Assembly (NCBI GenBank): GCA_012861695.1
Contig: JAAOOA010000026.1
Coordinates: forward strand, 18,898,001 to 18,962,000
Length of the DNA stretch: 64,000 bases
DNA from: Trematomus loennbergii
Lineage: Eukaryota > Chordata > Actinopteri > Perciformes > Nototheniidae
Direction: 5' to 3'
Positions 47,737 to 60,300 of this stretch are shown here, piece by piece; positions within the stretch are counted from its first letter, which is position 1; every line of letters starts with the position of its first letter. Position numbers and translations under genes: made by a program. Under the pieces are notes generated by a model. It had not been told where the DNA came from and made no database searches. It saw nothing but the letters and a program-made list of their open reading frames with translations.

Positions 47737-48585
47737 CGACAACCCACCGCTAGGGTGCGTTGCCAGGTGGCTGAGGTGCAGGTAGGGGGGGAGGGCAAGG
47801 CGCCAGCTGCTAATGGATGGCCTCGACTTTCGCCTGGAAGAAGTCAAGGAATTTGGAGGACAGATACAAAAGCCAAAATGGCTGTGTGCACAAGTGGGAA
47901 GGGCTTCGGCCAAAGGCTATTTCCAAATGGTCATGAGTTCCCAACAGCAATGCTTTCTGAACACGTATGTCCCAAACCAATGAATTGCTCTTTTTCAAAA
48001 GGGGCACAACAGTCACTGCACTAGTATCGGTATTCATGGCTTATGCACTGAATGTTAGCAGTTGAGAATGTAAAGGCTTTTTGATTATTTAATCAAAAAA
48101 TGTTTTACAATGTCTGATTAAACAAATGTTTGTGGATATAAGTCTCCACACAATACTCCTGCTGCCACAAATAAACATTTGTTAACTGTAAACACTGTCA
48201 GCATGTACACACATGTAAATGGAGTCCAGACATAGCAAATGTTAAATTAAAATACAATTGTTTGATTAGAAGACGTTTGAAAATCAAACAAATAAACTTT
48301 TTTTTTTTTACTAAATAAAAAACGAGTTTATTTTCTTTGTTTTGTCTCCCTCCATGTGAAGTTTAGCCGCATTTCCTAATCACATACTTTTGCTTTCTGC
48401 TTCCCATTGTGGATTGCCACGGGAAATCACTGTCACTGTGAATGCATAATACAAAGAGTCCTTCATAATAAGGAAAATAAAGTTATGGGTGGAATTGACT
48501 GATGTGCAATGTGTGATTTGCCTTCCCACAACGCCTCTGCACTACAAAGAAAAATGCTAAATGGATGTGTTTGTGCTGCATATAT
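47737..48585. other. No gene recognised
   Basis: A 145-codon plus-strand frame (47587-48024) runs from the hAT fragment into this stretch. It has no domain, and its first part is transposon DNA. The remainder is AT-rich with a poly-T run near 48300. Confidence 0.45.
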
Positions 48586-48963
48586 AACCCAGTCTCACGG
48601 CATTTTGCATTATAGTCACGACATTTAATCTATTGATTCGTGTTCACCAACACGATTTTCCCCTTTTTTTCGTGTCACACAGAACGATTTAAAAGCAATG
48701 TATTTCTATTGGTAGTGTGTTTCGTGCCTGCAACACGTCTTTGTGTCCGGATCTTGGAAGACCGGAAGCTGTGTGTTTCATAAAAACATGTTCTTACTCA
48801 ATATCAAGCCAATATTATTGTTTTTCATTTTAAATCGTATAATGTCTGACTTTTTTTGCCGTCCGTGAGGAAAGGCAATGGGGCTTGGGAAAATTGTGTT
48901 GGTGAGCACGAATCAATAGATTAAATGTCGTGACTATAACACGAAATGCCATGAGACTCGGTT
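48586..48963. mobile_element. Palindromic MITE with ~75-bp inverted repeats
   Basis: The left arm (48586-48661) and the reverse complement of the right arm (about 48888-48963) match over ~75 bp with a handful of changes. They share AACC-AGTCTCA, GTCACGACATTTAATCTATT and GATTCGTG-TCACCAACAC. The 378-bp unit has no coding content. GCATATA occurs on both sides, offset by one base (near 48578-48584 and 48965-48971), which suggests but does not prove a target duplication of 7-8 bp. Confidence 0.82.
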
Positions 48964-51900
48964 GGCATATACTACGTTGTATTTCACTATACCAGAGCAT
49001 AATGTGTAGGTGTAAATGGATGTCGACTACTTAGCATGTTGTTCATGTGAACATTTGTATTGACATAAAACGCTAAAAATACAGTCAAAGATAGACTGGA
49101 AAGGAAAAGAAAGACAATGGCATCGAACAAAGGGCCGTAGTTGGACCACACTCTTCGGTAAAGGACTTTTTGTACATGTGGCGCCCATTCTGTGTGTAAA
49201 AAAACACTAAATATCCATATTTATTTACTAATATATTATATAACAGCGTTAACACTTTAAACTCAGTGGCATTTAGGCCATTTCCCTTGTAGAAGAAAGA
49301 TTTATTGACATATGATGATATCCTGAGTCTGAATTGTCAGAGGAGTTATCAACACCATTATTCAACAATATTGAACCGAGTTTTTCAAATCGTTAGCTTG
49401 TTTAACAAATGGCTTTGAGGTACAAAAGAGAAAGGACTGTGTTATCGCTCAGAAAATAATTGACCTTACTGACACTAATATGGCTTTTATTCTTACTTTG
49501 CCTTAACTAGAGTGACATATTATAGTTTTGGACATAATGGTGAATGGGGCATTTGCATGGAAGCCAATGTTGCCTAGCCACAGAGCTGCTTTGTTCGAAA
49601 AGCAGATTGGCCACGTCTGTCCAGCCAAGTTCCTCAGGCTCAGACATATCTATTTAGCAATCCCACAGAAATATATCATTGCACATCCTCCTCAGTGCAA
49701 CATATAAGAGAGACCATGAAGTCAGTCTACTGTGTGTCGACCGACCTCTTTTACATACGGTTCTCTCTTCCATATTCCACATTTGTCTCTATAATTAGCC
49801 CCCACAAGACAACAAAATTGTAAAGCAAATACAAATAGTTTATTTAGGTGTTCCTCGCAACATATTGGAATGATTATAAGGGTTGTTCATAATAACACAC
49901 TGACATAATGAACAAATTATGTGGAATCCGGACAGATGTTTAATGTAGCCACTAATTGTCAATCAAGAGCATCGTTTTCAATCCGGGCGTACCTGACACA
50001 ACATTGAACTCCCGCTGTTGGCATATTGCCAATTGCTTTGTGTAAGATAGGTGTGTAATACAAATGATAAAAGAAAAAAAAAAGGCATTTAAAGGCTATT
50101 TAGAAAAGGTGCCAGACTCCAACAGCAGCTATTCCCCGAGTAATATGATTTAGGCACGTAGGTGCCAACTGGGAGTTCAATTGATGTTGTAATTTCAGAT
50201 CTTCAAGCTTAAGAAGTAAAAAGTATGTTTCTATCTTCTGTTACCTAAAACTACCAGCTTAGTACATTTCTGTTTTGGTCTTAGACTAACAAGTGTTGTT
50301 TATGGTACGAGAAAGTGTAATACAAAGTGAGTCTGTAGCTAAGAGTCGCATCATAGATCTTTGTTAAGTTTACTGTGAGTTATTTACTTAAGCTCATGCT
50401 TTCAGCGGGGCAGAGGCCTGGTGCTAGATCCTGCTATAAATCAGAAAGCCCTGAAGGCCATAGCAAAAACTGCATATTGTTAAAAATCAGGTGCATTATT
50501 TATGATGTAGTATTCTTCAGTGTTAATAATCCACAGAGTGTGATAATTCAACCCTAGTTATTTTCTCTCAGAAACCACAGTGCAGTACAAGAGTCATTCT
50601 GTGTATACCATCTATCAAAGCAAACAAATTAAAATATAACTGTCCCAATTACACTGCTTGTGTTAGTGTTAGCCTCCACTGGCCCAAATGCAAACCTCCA
50701 TGGGTCGCGAATGCATCATCATAAGGAATATTTGTCTGTTTGGTTATAGCTGCTTTAAGCATGTTGTACTAAACATTTCTTATGATATGTGAGTGCTGTT
50801 TTCACCAAATAGCTGAAAATGCTGGATCCCAAGTGAACCAGCTGGGGCTGTGGCCTCATTGATAGACCTGTTACTGCTTCTTCTGTTTGTCTTGCTAATG
50901 CTGAGTCCGTATCTTTTTACTGGGACTTAGCCAGTGTTACAGGCATGGTATATTATGGGCCAGGGGGAATTGGGGCATGATAATAAGATGGAGCACTGAT
51001 TATCAGTCAGCCATTAGGTTCCGCTTTTTTGAAATCAGGGCAGAGCAAGAAGACAACTGATAAATGATAACAATATGTGGCACAATGGCTTTCATTGAAT
51101 GCATGGATTACCTGAAACAGGACCAATAAACATACATGTTAAGGTGTTAATCCGTCATCCACATTTGAGTTGAAATAGACTCAAGAATGTACCATTAATC
51201 TTAAGGGTTGTATCAGTAAACTACGGAAGCTCCCAATTTCAAATAACTAAATATTGTTAAGGACTTCAAATGCTGTTCCACACTTTCAATTAAATGACTA
51301 GCAACAACCAAAACCTAAACAATGACAAAGAAACCAAATGAGTTCAACAAAAAGAAAAACAGTGCCCCCCTTTCCCGCAAAATAAAGACACTTGGTACAG
51401 GCCAATGAGACTAATTACAGTAGCAGCAGCCGCTGTAATTTCCATTGCAATTGAAAACCCTTGAAGACAAGTGTGTTCAAGAATATTTTATTCAAACAGT
51501 TCCCAAGGAAGGGAAAATAAAGTCATTTATTTGACAAAATAGAATGTTGATGCACATTGAATTTGTCCTGGTTTTCCAACCCTTTACCTCCCTCTCTTGG
51601 CTCTGAATTTGTCTTCTTTCTTAACTGCATGGGAAAAGTGTTGAATACATCAAAGGTTAGTTGAATAACAACCTTATAAACCCTAATGAGATCCAGTTTG
51701 AGAATATCTAGTCTTAACTCCACTGAAGCATATCTATGTCCCCAGGGCTTCTTTGTTCCCAGGCCCAATATGACTCTTAGTATGACACATTAAGGAGACC
51801 TTTCGAAGATCTTATGTTCTCAGCAATGTTTTCTCCGCCCGGGTAAAATGTTCAATGTATGTTTTTCCTGGGTCAAAATGACAACATTGCACACCTTGAC

Positions 51901-53345
51901 TACAGTCATTTAAAGGCGAGACAGTTTTTATGTCTTTAGGTATTCCACATGGATGGAATCGATATTTTAAATGATTTTGAACTGTACTTCCTTTGTTATT
52001 TTGCAATTTGAATGAAAATCCCTTACCGATCTCTTAAAATAAAGACCTTTGGGGATGACTTCTACTCTGTCCAGTTGCGACAAAGAACAACATACACTTT
52101 TATAGTGTTTGCCTATCTTAAACAGCTCCCAGTGCATTTCACCATTGATTTTAAGAGGTGTTTTGAAGGAAAATGCCACCTCATATGTCTTGATCTTTTA
52201 CCCCACCCCTAGTTCTTAGGTCATTATCTTAATCGGCAGGGAGGTTTGTCTAGGCAATAGAAAAGATGTCTTTCGTGTTTTGCCTCTAGAGAGATTTGGA
52301 ATTGAGATCAGATGTGCCCTGCTGTTGACACAAAACACATTTGAGTTCTCAATGTGTGGGGTGTGCATGAGAAGCTTTATGCCCTTGTGTCAGCTTGTAT
52401 ATTGGTTTTGTCTGCTGTTTGTTCCGCATGTGATTTTATGAAACAAATTGTCCACCACATTGGTCAACAGTCTCCACAGACAACCCCGGAATTCAATCAA
52501 CGCCTCTATGACACAGTGTCAACAAAAAACTGAATATGATAAGCCTCATGAAGGCAGGATTTATTGCAGCCCGCTTGTATTGGATGTAGCTCAGTGCATC
52601 TAATAAACTGTCAAGAAAATAAACCATGTAAAGTGAAAGTGCAAGGGGGCTGTCCACCTGACAGTTCAGGCAGTAGATTCTACCTCGGCATATACGACCT
52701 AAAGGTCTACAGAGATAACAGCAGTACCAGGATCCGAGGTGTGTGTTTGTGTGGATGTTGGTTAACAACAGTATAGTGAAGCTCTTGGCAGCTGCCAAAG
52801 GCTCATATGTACTGACTACTCCCTGACATCATAGTCATAGAAATGTTTTGCATATATACTAGATTGTATGTCCGCACAATGGCTATCCTTAATATTATAC
52901 GAAGAGGTGCTTTTCCGAAAACAGGAGGAATTCATTTCTCTCTAAATAAAGCTTTAAAATATATGAGTTATTTACATGTATTTTGATGGACAGCGTAGAA
53001 ATGTGGAAAAGTAAAAAAGAGTAGTTTGACATCCAACAATGGTACAAAGGCCGGAATCAAACATATTAGATTGCAAAAGACAAGAAAAAAAGTACCTTAA
53101 AACAGTAAATAATTGTATAGCCATGTAGAAACAAATATAAAAACCCATAAATATGAGATCAATTATTCATCTGATTTCATGGGACCTTTAAGACCCTCCC
53201 AACAAATTATTCACAAATGCCTCAAACTCTTTAAAAACACCAAGCATCATCAAATAAATGAACCTTATTTACATAGAGCGCCATATACATTGTTTCTCCA
53301 TATACCCAAACAATCTCCAACCGATGAACACACACAATCCCTTCT
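48964..53345. other. No gene or repeat recognised
   Basis: About 4.4 kb of AT-rich DNA. No frame exceeds about 101 codons and none has a recognisable domain. A few segments, such as 50815-51010 and 51355-51440, are of mixed composition and could be conserved non-coding DNA. Confidence 0.45.
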
Positions 53346-53348
53346 ACA

Positions 53349-53392
<44 letters not shown>
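53346..53392. repeat. (CA)n microsatellite
   Basis: About 47 bp of CA dinucleotides. The 156-codon frame 53113-53583 passes through it as a Thr-His run and is not supported as a gene. Confidence 0.93.
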
Positions 53393-53396
<4 letters not shown>

Positions 53397-55608
53397 AACG
53401 CTGTCCTTCATGATCCATTCTGCCGGGTCACCCTCCGCTTGCTGTTATTGGTTTTTGTTTCTTGTTACCCATTCATTTCCTTGCGCGCTGTTGAGTTTCT
53501 TTTACCTGAATGCGTTCGCCTTGTCCAGAATAATGATTGTACACGAGGGAATGATGGCTCTACATGCATGGCGGCTCCAATGACGGGGTTGACAGACCAG
53601 CTGAATTGAATTCATGTGTCTGATCTCCTCTGCAGAGCTCCTTCTCTCCACTCTTGACTTTCATGCTAATGCTTATTTTGTAATGCCCTACCCCAGAAAA
53701 AAAATGGTTCTACATATTTGAAACCACATCTGTGAAATCAGCGTCTTATACAATGTATAAAGACTCAAAACGTATTTTTTTTTAGAACTATCATGCTAAA
53801 GAGGTGACCAAGTGCCTGACATTTGTTATATATCTCTTTGTGACAATATCCCATTTATTGGTTTATGTAAAGCGAGTTGAGGAATGTCATTCAACTTAGT
53901 CAGAAAATTCAATACATAGTTTAAGACCTGAGCATATAATGGAGGCATCAATAATAAATGTCTGGAAAGGTCTACTGCATATAAAGTCTAAATATATGCT
54001 TTGTGAGAAGCTGTTTGCTGGTAGGCCACCGATAAGTAGTTGGCCTTGTAGACTCAATTGTAACCGGAAAGGAAAGACTCAAAGAAAAGCTTAATTCAGG
54101 GCAATCTTCAAAGAAAAGCTTTTTCTTTCTTTTTTCTCTCATTCTCTGTACCTGTATGTTTAGACTGTTTAGTGAAGAGTGCGAACATTTGACAGGCTCA
54201 TTGAATTCATAAAGAATGGATTGCCATTGCTGATGACTCCATGTTTTGCGCATCACTTGCAATTATATCTGCCCTAGCACAAGGTCTGATTCACAAAAGG
54301 TATTGCCAGAACTCTGGTTTGGTAGGACGTAGGGGTAGAACATTTTTATTGTTTGACCTTCTCCATTCCTGTAACTTTACTTTGACTCAATACCAAGTGA
54401 ATACTATTTCAATATTGCCTTGCACAAAAACCACCAAATAGGGCAACCAAACAAAGCCAAAAAAGTGTAATTTTGTCTTATTTTCACAGGTTTAATGGCT
54501 GCTTAACTGTGGGACTATAGGTTTGAGTTTATATAAGTGCAGACTTGTGGCAAATGCATTACTTTGCTATGCTTATCAGTCAAGGTTTCCTCACATATCT
54601 CTGAGAATGTCAGCTTTTTCTTTGAATCAGGGTCAGACTAACATTTACAGTATGTCTTACCAGATGGTCTCAATGTCATATCAGGCGATTATGATCTTGC
54701 TGTGACTTGGCAAAGACTAAGAGACATGTCATACGACACACTAAAGCTCCTAACAATCATAGCTTGGGGTCTCTCACGTCCTACATTAGGTGCAAAGGTG
54801 AATAGGCAGAGGTGGCCACAGACGGACCTCTGGGATTAGAAATGTCTTTTAACGATGGTGTGTGAAGCGTCAGTAAGCACATCAAAGACATTTTCAAACT
54901 AGAAGAGAGAAGGAAAAAAATTAAACCTGTCGTTGAGACTCTGTGCAGTATCCACTGTGATATATGTTACAGGATAACACAAAACACACTGTGTTGTGTC
55001 TACATTTCATTTGAATTGAACACCTATCATTTGTTGGCAAAGGGCATTTTTAAGAGATGATGTGTATCTCTCTCGCCTGTGTTAAATCGATTAATTTTTT
55101 CTTTATTTAGTTATTTAATGCATTTTAGTTTTAACTGCATTTAACTGTTATAATGCCCTGCAACCAAATAATTTCTTAAAATGAAAATATTAAATATTTT
55201 TCAAGACTGTGTAAAATCTGCATAATGAAAATAGGAAAAAGAGGAAGAAACCACAGGCTCACAGACCTCACCCTCATCAAATAAAAAATGTAAAGAATAC
55301 TAAGATAAATACATTTGGGTAAAGCAAAACATATTTAAATAAGAAGAAGAAGCCCACAAAATAAGCAAAGAAAATAAGTAAATCAGTAGGCAACAAAGAA
55401 AACTAAAATACAAAACAAAAGAGGTTGAACATCTTACGTAATTAAAACATAATAACATATTTCATGTCTGATACTAGTGTTCATTATATCCACATATCCA
55501 TTATGTGATTGCATCAACATGATTTGTGTTTTGTTCTGAGGTAACGATAACCTGAACATAATGTTCAAAAGTGTCTGCAGAAAGCATTCCTTGTACAATT
55601 AAATAAAA
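53393..55608. other. No gene or repeat recognised
   Basis: About 2.2 kb of AT-rich DNA. The part at 55160-55440 is very A-rich on the plus strand. No frame above 100 codons and no recognisable repeat. Confidence 0.45.
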
Positions 55609-56190
55609 GTGTTTTGTAGAAAGCTTTGCAAACACAATGTCTGGAACATTCAAGGACAAACACCTGAGCCCTACATGTGTTGTTCAAATTCTGCATTCAT
55701 AAATAATTGGACGTTTTCCTTTAAGATTTATTTTCTGAGCAAAGTCCTTGTTGCGAATTCAATGTCATACATAAATATGCACCCCAATACATTGATTTGT
55801 GTGGTCTATTGTAGAGTTTCACTTAGAGCAAAGAATTGTATTGTCAGGTGTGTGTGCTGTTGGCTCATCCTAAGGATAAAGGGTGTAATGTTCAGCCTCA
55901 GGCAGCTCAAAGTGGTTGCTGCGCTTGGCACCTGGGACCTCTGTCTCTCTGCAGGAATTGGCATGGAGCCGGCAGCTCCTCTAAGAGCCAGGTGTTGTTT
56001 TATTTATCTCAAAGCACAAGTGACCTTTCTAGAAGAACGCCGCAGAGAGACCTGCCTCGGAGGGCTGTCGGCTTCCCCTCTCATCTCTTCTGTCACATAC
56101 CCCACAGTGAAGGATGAGAAGGAGAGCCATCAGCAATGCCTGACAGAGAAACAGACTGAACACGAACCTTTATGTTTAGTTTCAACTTAA
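55609..56190 (+). other. 193-codon unrecognised open frame, probably not a gene
   Basis: This is the longest stop-free frame in the window, from ATG at 55609 to TAA at 56188-56190. The first half is Cys/Val/Ile/Asn-rich, as expected for translated AT-rich non-coding DNA. The second half (from about residue 96) is read from a GC-richer patch also open in another frame (55836-56117). I see no domain, signal peptide or convincing membrane segment. A frame of this length is marginally expected by chance in 64 kb. The GC-richer patch (55880-56150) may be an exon or a conserved element. Confidence 0.2.
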
Positions 56191-56659
56191 GTATGAATGA
56201 TTGCACCGTTTGACTCAACCGCAGATGGTATATCTTTCTGGCAGTTGATCAAATAGTTCAATGCAGACAGTGTTTGGTGTTTAAATGTGAGGTATGGTTC
56301 ATCCACAGACTGTCTATAGGAAGTGGAATATGTCACCATCACTGTAACCTTTGGTTGAAGGACTACGGTTTAGAAGTCTTGAGTGTGGCCACTGCCATTT
56401 TTTTTGGAATTAAGATGAGGGTTGTACACAAGACATCTTTCGGCAAACAAAATGTAACATTTCGTTCTATGAACTGTAAAAGGTTAAAGTTCTAAGAGCA
56501 AAACAGGGAGAGCACCCAAATCTACCTATTCACAAAGTAGCTGCGTCCTAAAGCATGCCCTGATCTATTTTTTACCTTAAAATGGGACAATCATTGACAA
56601 AGAGAACATCAAACTCTTGTAAAGAAGACTACTAACAGCTGAGATCATAAACACATCAG
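56191..56659. other. No gene recognised
   Basis: AT-rich DNA with a 73-codon frame of no recognisable content. Confidence 0.45.
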
Positions 56660-56745
56660 GACAATATTTACACCAGTCATAAATGAAGTGAGAAGTAGAG
56701 TCATTTCTTTCCATAGACTTCTATAAAAACAGATTCCTATTGTAG
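56660..56745. repeat. Fragment of a common teleost interspersed repeat
   Basis: GAAGTGAGAAGTAGAGTCAT followed by TTCCATAGACTTCTATAAAA resembles the distal part of the repeat seen at 63545-63720. The resemblance is from memory and the fragment is short. Confidence 0.4.
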
Positions 56746-57126
56746 GGCACTTGGGCAATGACCCCAATTTTCAGAGTTGGTTCAGACTTGTGATTGGACA
56801 TGGCCTTTGTGTGAACAATCTGTTAGGGTATAGGTCAGATGGTCAAATATGCCAATGGATGATTGACACAGAAACCATGACCCTGACCCCGTCCAACTCT
56901 TATTCAGAGGTTGCTGTCAAAATGTAGATTACATCACCAATATTCTTTGGAAGTGCGAGCTAATTAAACAGCTAAAATATGTACGAGTTAAAACCTGTAG
57001 AAACAACACTCATTTTGAGAACACAGCCTTCCTTTACTTATTTGTATCAAAATCGTACCTGTCTGTGCATTCTAGTTATTCTTTTGGATGCTTAATTTAT
57101 ATAATACTTAAATCTAGGGATCTTCA

Positions 57127-57146
57127 GGCAAGGCAAGGCAAGGCAA
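57127..57146. repeat. (GGCAA)n short tandem repeat
   Basis: Four units of AGGCA type in tandem, preceding a segment that looks like repeat sequence. Confidence 0.8.
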
Positions 57147-57189
57147 ACAGAAAAGAACATCACGATGAATGATACACAGGGATCAGACA

Positions 57190-57350
57190 ATGCATAAAAA
57201 AGACCAGGACCGAAGCACAATCAGAACTAATGAGGAGATAATCTGCAGGTGTGCTGGAGGACAGGTGCCTGCAGGGCTAATGGGGAACAGGTGGAAGTAA
57301 TAAGGCCAGTAACGACAATCAAGAAAAGGCAGGAAAACACACAAAGACCA
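57190..57350. repeat. Probable interspersed-repeat fragment
   Basis: Contains GCAGGTGTGCTGGAGGACAG, GGGGAACAGGTGGAAGTAAT and GGCAGGAAAACACACAAAGA, a phrase order I associate with repetitive DNA in fish genomes. The family is unassigned and the limits are approximate. Confidence 0.4.
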
Positions 57351-60300
57351 GAAGTAAAATTAGACAGATTTAGACGAAAAAAACTCAGCTCACAATATTG
57401 ATTTAAAATTATTTCTTTGATTAAAAAACTATCCTTTTGCTTCTGCTTAGTAACAAAAGTCCCTTCCATTGCATTCCACCAACAGGACCTGCAGTGACAG
57501 TAGAACTGATCAAGGTTTTTTGTAAATTCCCAAGTCTCTTCACATTTGCTTTTCCATTAACCAGTCTTTTAACTCTGCCAAAGCCCATACCGTGTTCATG
57601 TTAGTGTTTACTTCCTGTCTGTCTTCTTCTGTTGATTTCTCTCTCTCTCCAGCACTCTGTCTTTTAACCTCTTTTTTTCTCTTGCGCTGTTTTTATTTTC
57701 TCAACCAGGGAAAGTTTAGCCTTCAAAGTTTCATGCTCTCCACAGACAAAGAAAAATATAGAAAAATAATATTCCATTGTGTTTTCTTTTAGAATAGAAA
57801 GAATGTTTATTGTCCACAGCTGATGTTAGATTTACCAGACTTCTCTCTGCGGATTGATATGACTGTACATAGTCCCTTGCTCCTCCTTAGCAACTGTCTT
57901 TTCTCCTTAGCATTGGTCTGTTAGCAAACAATTACAACATTGGGAATGTCCAAATTGAAATCAGTATTGAGTATCCAAATAAGCCATGTAATAAAGTGAA
58001 CATAATACATGTTAAGCTGAGACACTGATTTTCTAACTTAAATGATAGAACAGGATTCTTATTCACCTTGCCTCACTGCTAATATTTGGAAGGACGGACG
58101 CTGAAAAAGACACTTAATACATGTTAACGTACATAACTAGTATCAGTTCAGAAAATCAAATCTACAAGAAACCACTGCGACATTATACACCACGGGAGCA
58201 TGTGCATATCAACTTTAATGCTGTGATCTATCATGATGCCATATTTTGACTGTACGATCAGTCACTAAATACCCAATCGCAGTAAAAACTGCCAGGTCGG
58301 TGTCAGAGTCTGGCTTTATGAGATTTGTCTCGGGATGTCTACAAGGTTAAAAAAACGGAGATGGCACCCTTTGTGCATAATGTGGTGAGACCTGAACAAA
58401 AGCAGCCATGCCCGCCAGGAGTCACTCTCTTGCTAATCCCCCCCCCCCCCCTCCTTCTGCATTATAACAAAGAGACGTTAGAATGAAACCCATGGTTTCT
58501 ATGGCAACATTCCACAGCCTTGTTTGTGTCTATGGCACTTGGAAGAATAGCTGGTATTAGCCATAGGTGAAAATACAGGAATAATTTATTTAAAACAATC
58601 AAGGCAATCAGTGTTCTGTATTTTAGTGAATTCTAAACTGATTACACAATAGCATTATAAAAGTCTTAATACAAAAAGAAATGAATGTAGCAAGTTTTCT
58701 ATTATGAACAATTGTAGCCTACATATTCATGGGTTTCAATAAATGGTTTATTGCTTTTGTAGAATCCAGGTGAAAGGCAATGAATATAGCTATTTGCTTC
58801 ATTGTGGAGCTAATCGTATGTCAAAAGCAGCATGAATAGCAAATAATAAAGGTTATTGTTGTTACATTTTCGAATTATATGACATGGTACTATTCACATC
58901 TCAAAAGCTGTGGCCACAATCAACACAGTTAAGAAAAACTGCTTCAGAAACCAAAGTAAACTTAAACTATTTTAATAATTGAAGGAGAACAAGAATAACT
59001 AATTATTGTTCATGAGTTGGAACACGTATTCAAACTCTCACACGGCGCTGAACTTACAAATTACAAGCTATTTTATAGTAGCCTCAAAACCCTAATTGTT
59101 CTGTCTTTAAGTGCTTCTATAATATAACGGACAACACTCATTGGGGAAAAGCTAAGCAAAAAAAGTTGTTGTACCTCAGGTAAGGAAACTAAAATAATTA
59201 GAGGGCATGATGAAACCGGTCAGATGAAGATCAGTGAATGCCATTAGATCAAAGATTCTTCAGCAAATTCATGGCTTTTTGATGGTGAAATAATCTGTTC
59301 TGAAGTTATTCACATGTGTAAGTCATGAGAGTAGAGTGTTTGCAATAAAATAATAAGCAAATAACTTGTTAATGTCAGCATTAACATATTTATGTTTACA
59401 AATTACTATCCGCTCCCATTGTTAGTTTGAAAGTAGAAAAACTTCTTATGTGATCGAAAATCACAGCTCGATTTACATTTTGCGGATTAGGGTAAGAACA
59501 CAACTTTCAAAAGACAGTGACCAGTAATGTATTGACAGCAATAATCCAATTTAGTTCATTTACTTATTTAAACAATGTAATGTTGACTTATTATAAGACA
59601 GCACTCTGATATACTTAGTTTTTATTTCCAACAAGAGCACAATTAGGGGAATAACTCCTTGCTCAATGTACTATAGACAAATTATATTTCAAGAAAGAAT
59701 AACTACTTTTTTCCATTCAATCCATTAGCCCTAATGTGGTTTACATGCATTTTTTAGTATTGCCTTGGAGAGTAAACTTGATTAAACCTGCTAAGTGCAA
59801 ATCCAGTTCACTTAGCGTTTTATGCTTCAACAACGACTACCTGGGTAATAAGTGCGGCACACTTGCATTAAGAGGTGTCCAAATGACTGAATTTAAAGCG
59901 TGCAATATTAAGAGCTTGTACAGTCACCTTTCATAGGAAGTGTGTGCTTGTCTTTTTTTAATAGTTTTGATTCATCCACTGTTGGATTTCAGGGTTCCAG
60001 TGACTTATCGGATATTTAGAGTGGAAATGTGCCAGCTAATGTGCACCCACAAAGGGGAAACCTTGGACAAAAACAAACACAATCTTATCAAACACCTCTT
60101 TGCCATAAATGTTTTAATTACTTGTGAATGTATGAGGTAAATGTGCAGCACAACATTAGCCCAGACATTATCTGGCGTATTCTTTTAGTGTGAAAGGTAC
60201 CCCGTTGTGGCATTTCATCTGGTTATATTTACAGCAGCTAGCTAATTTTTCTTAATTACTTTTTCTTTATTTAATGACTCTGCCCAGCTTACTCGGTTAA

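Noticed and set aside
53113..53583. 156-codon plus-strand frame
   Set aside because: Runs through a CA microsatellite as Thr-His repeats and has no recognisable domain.
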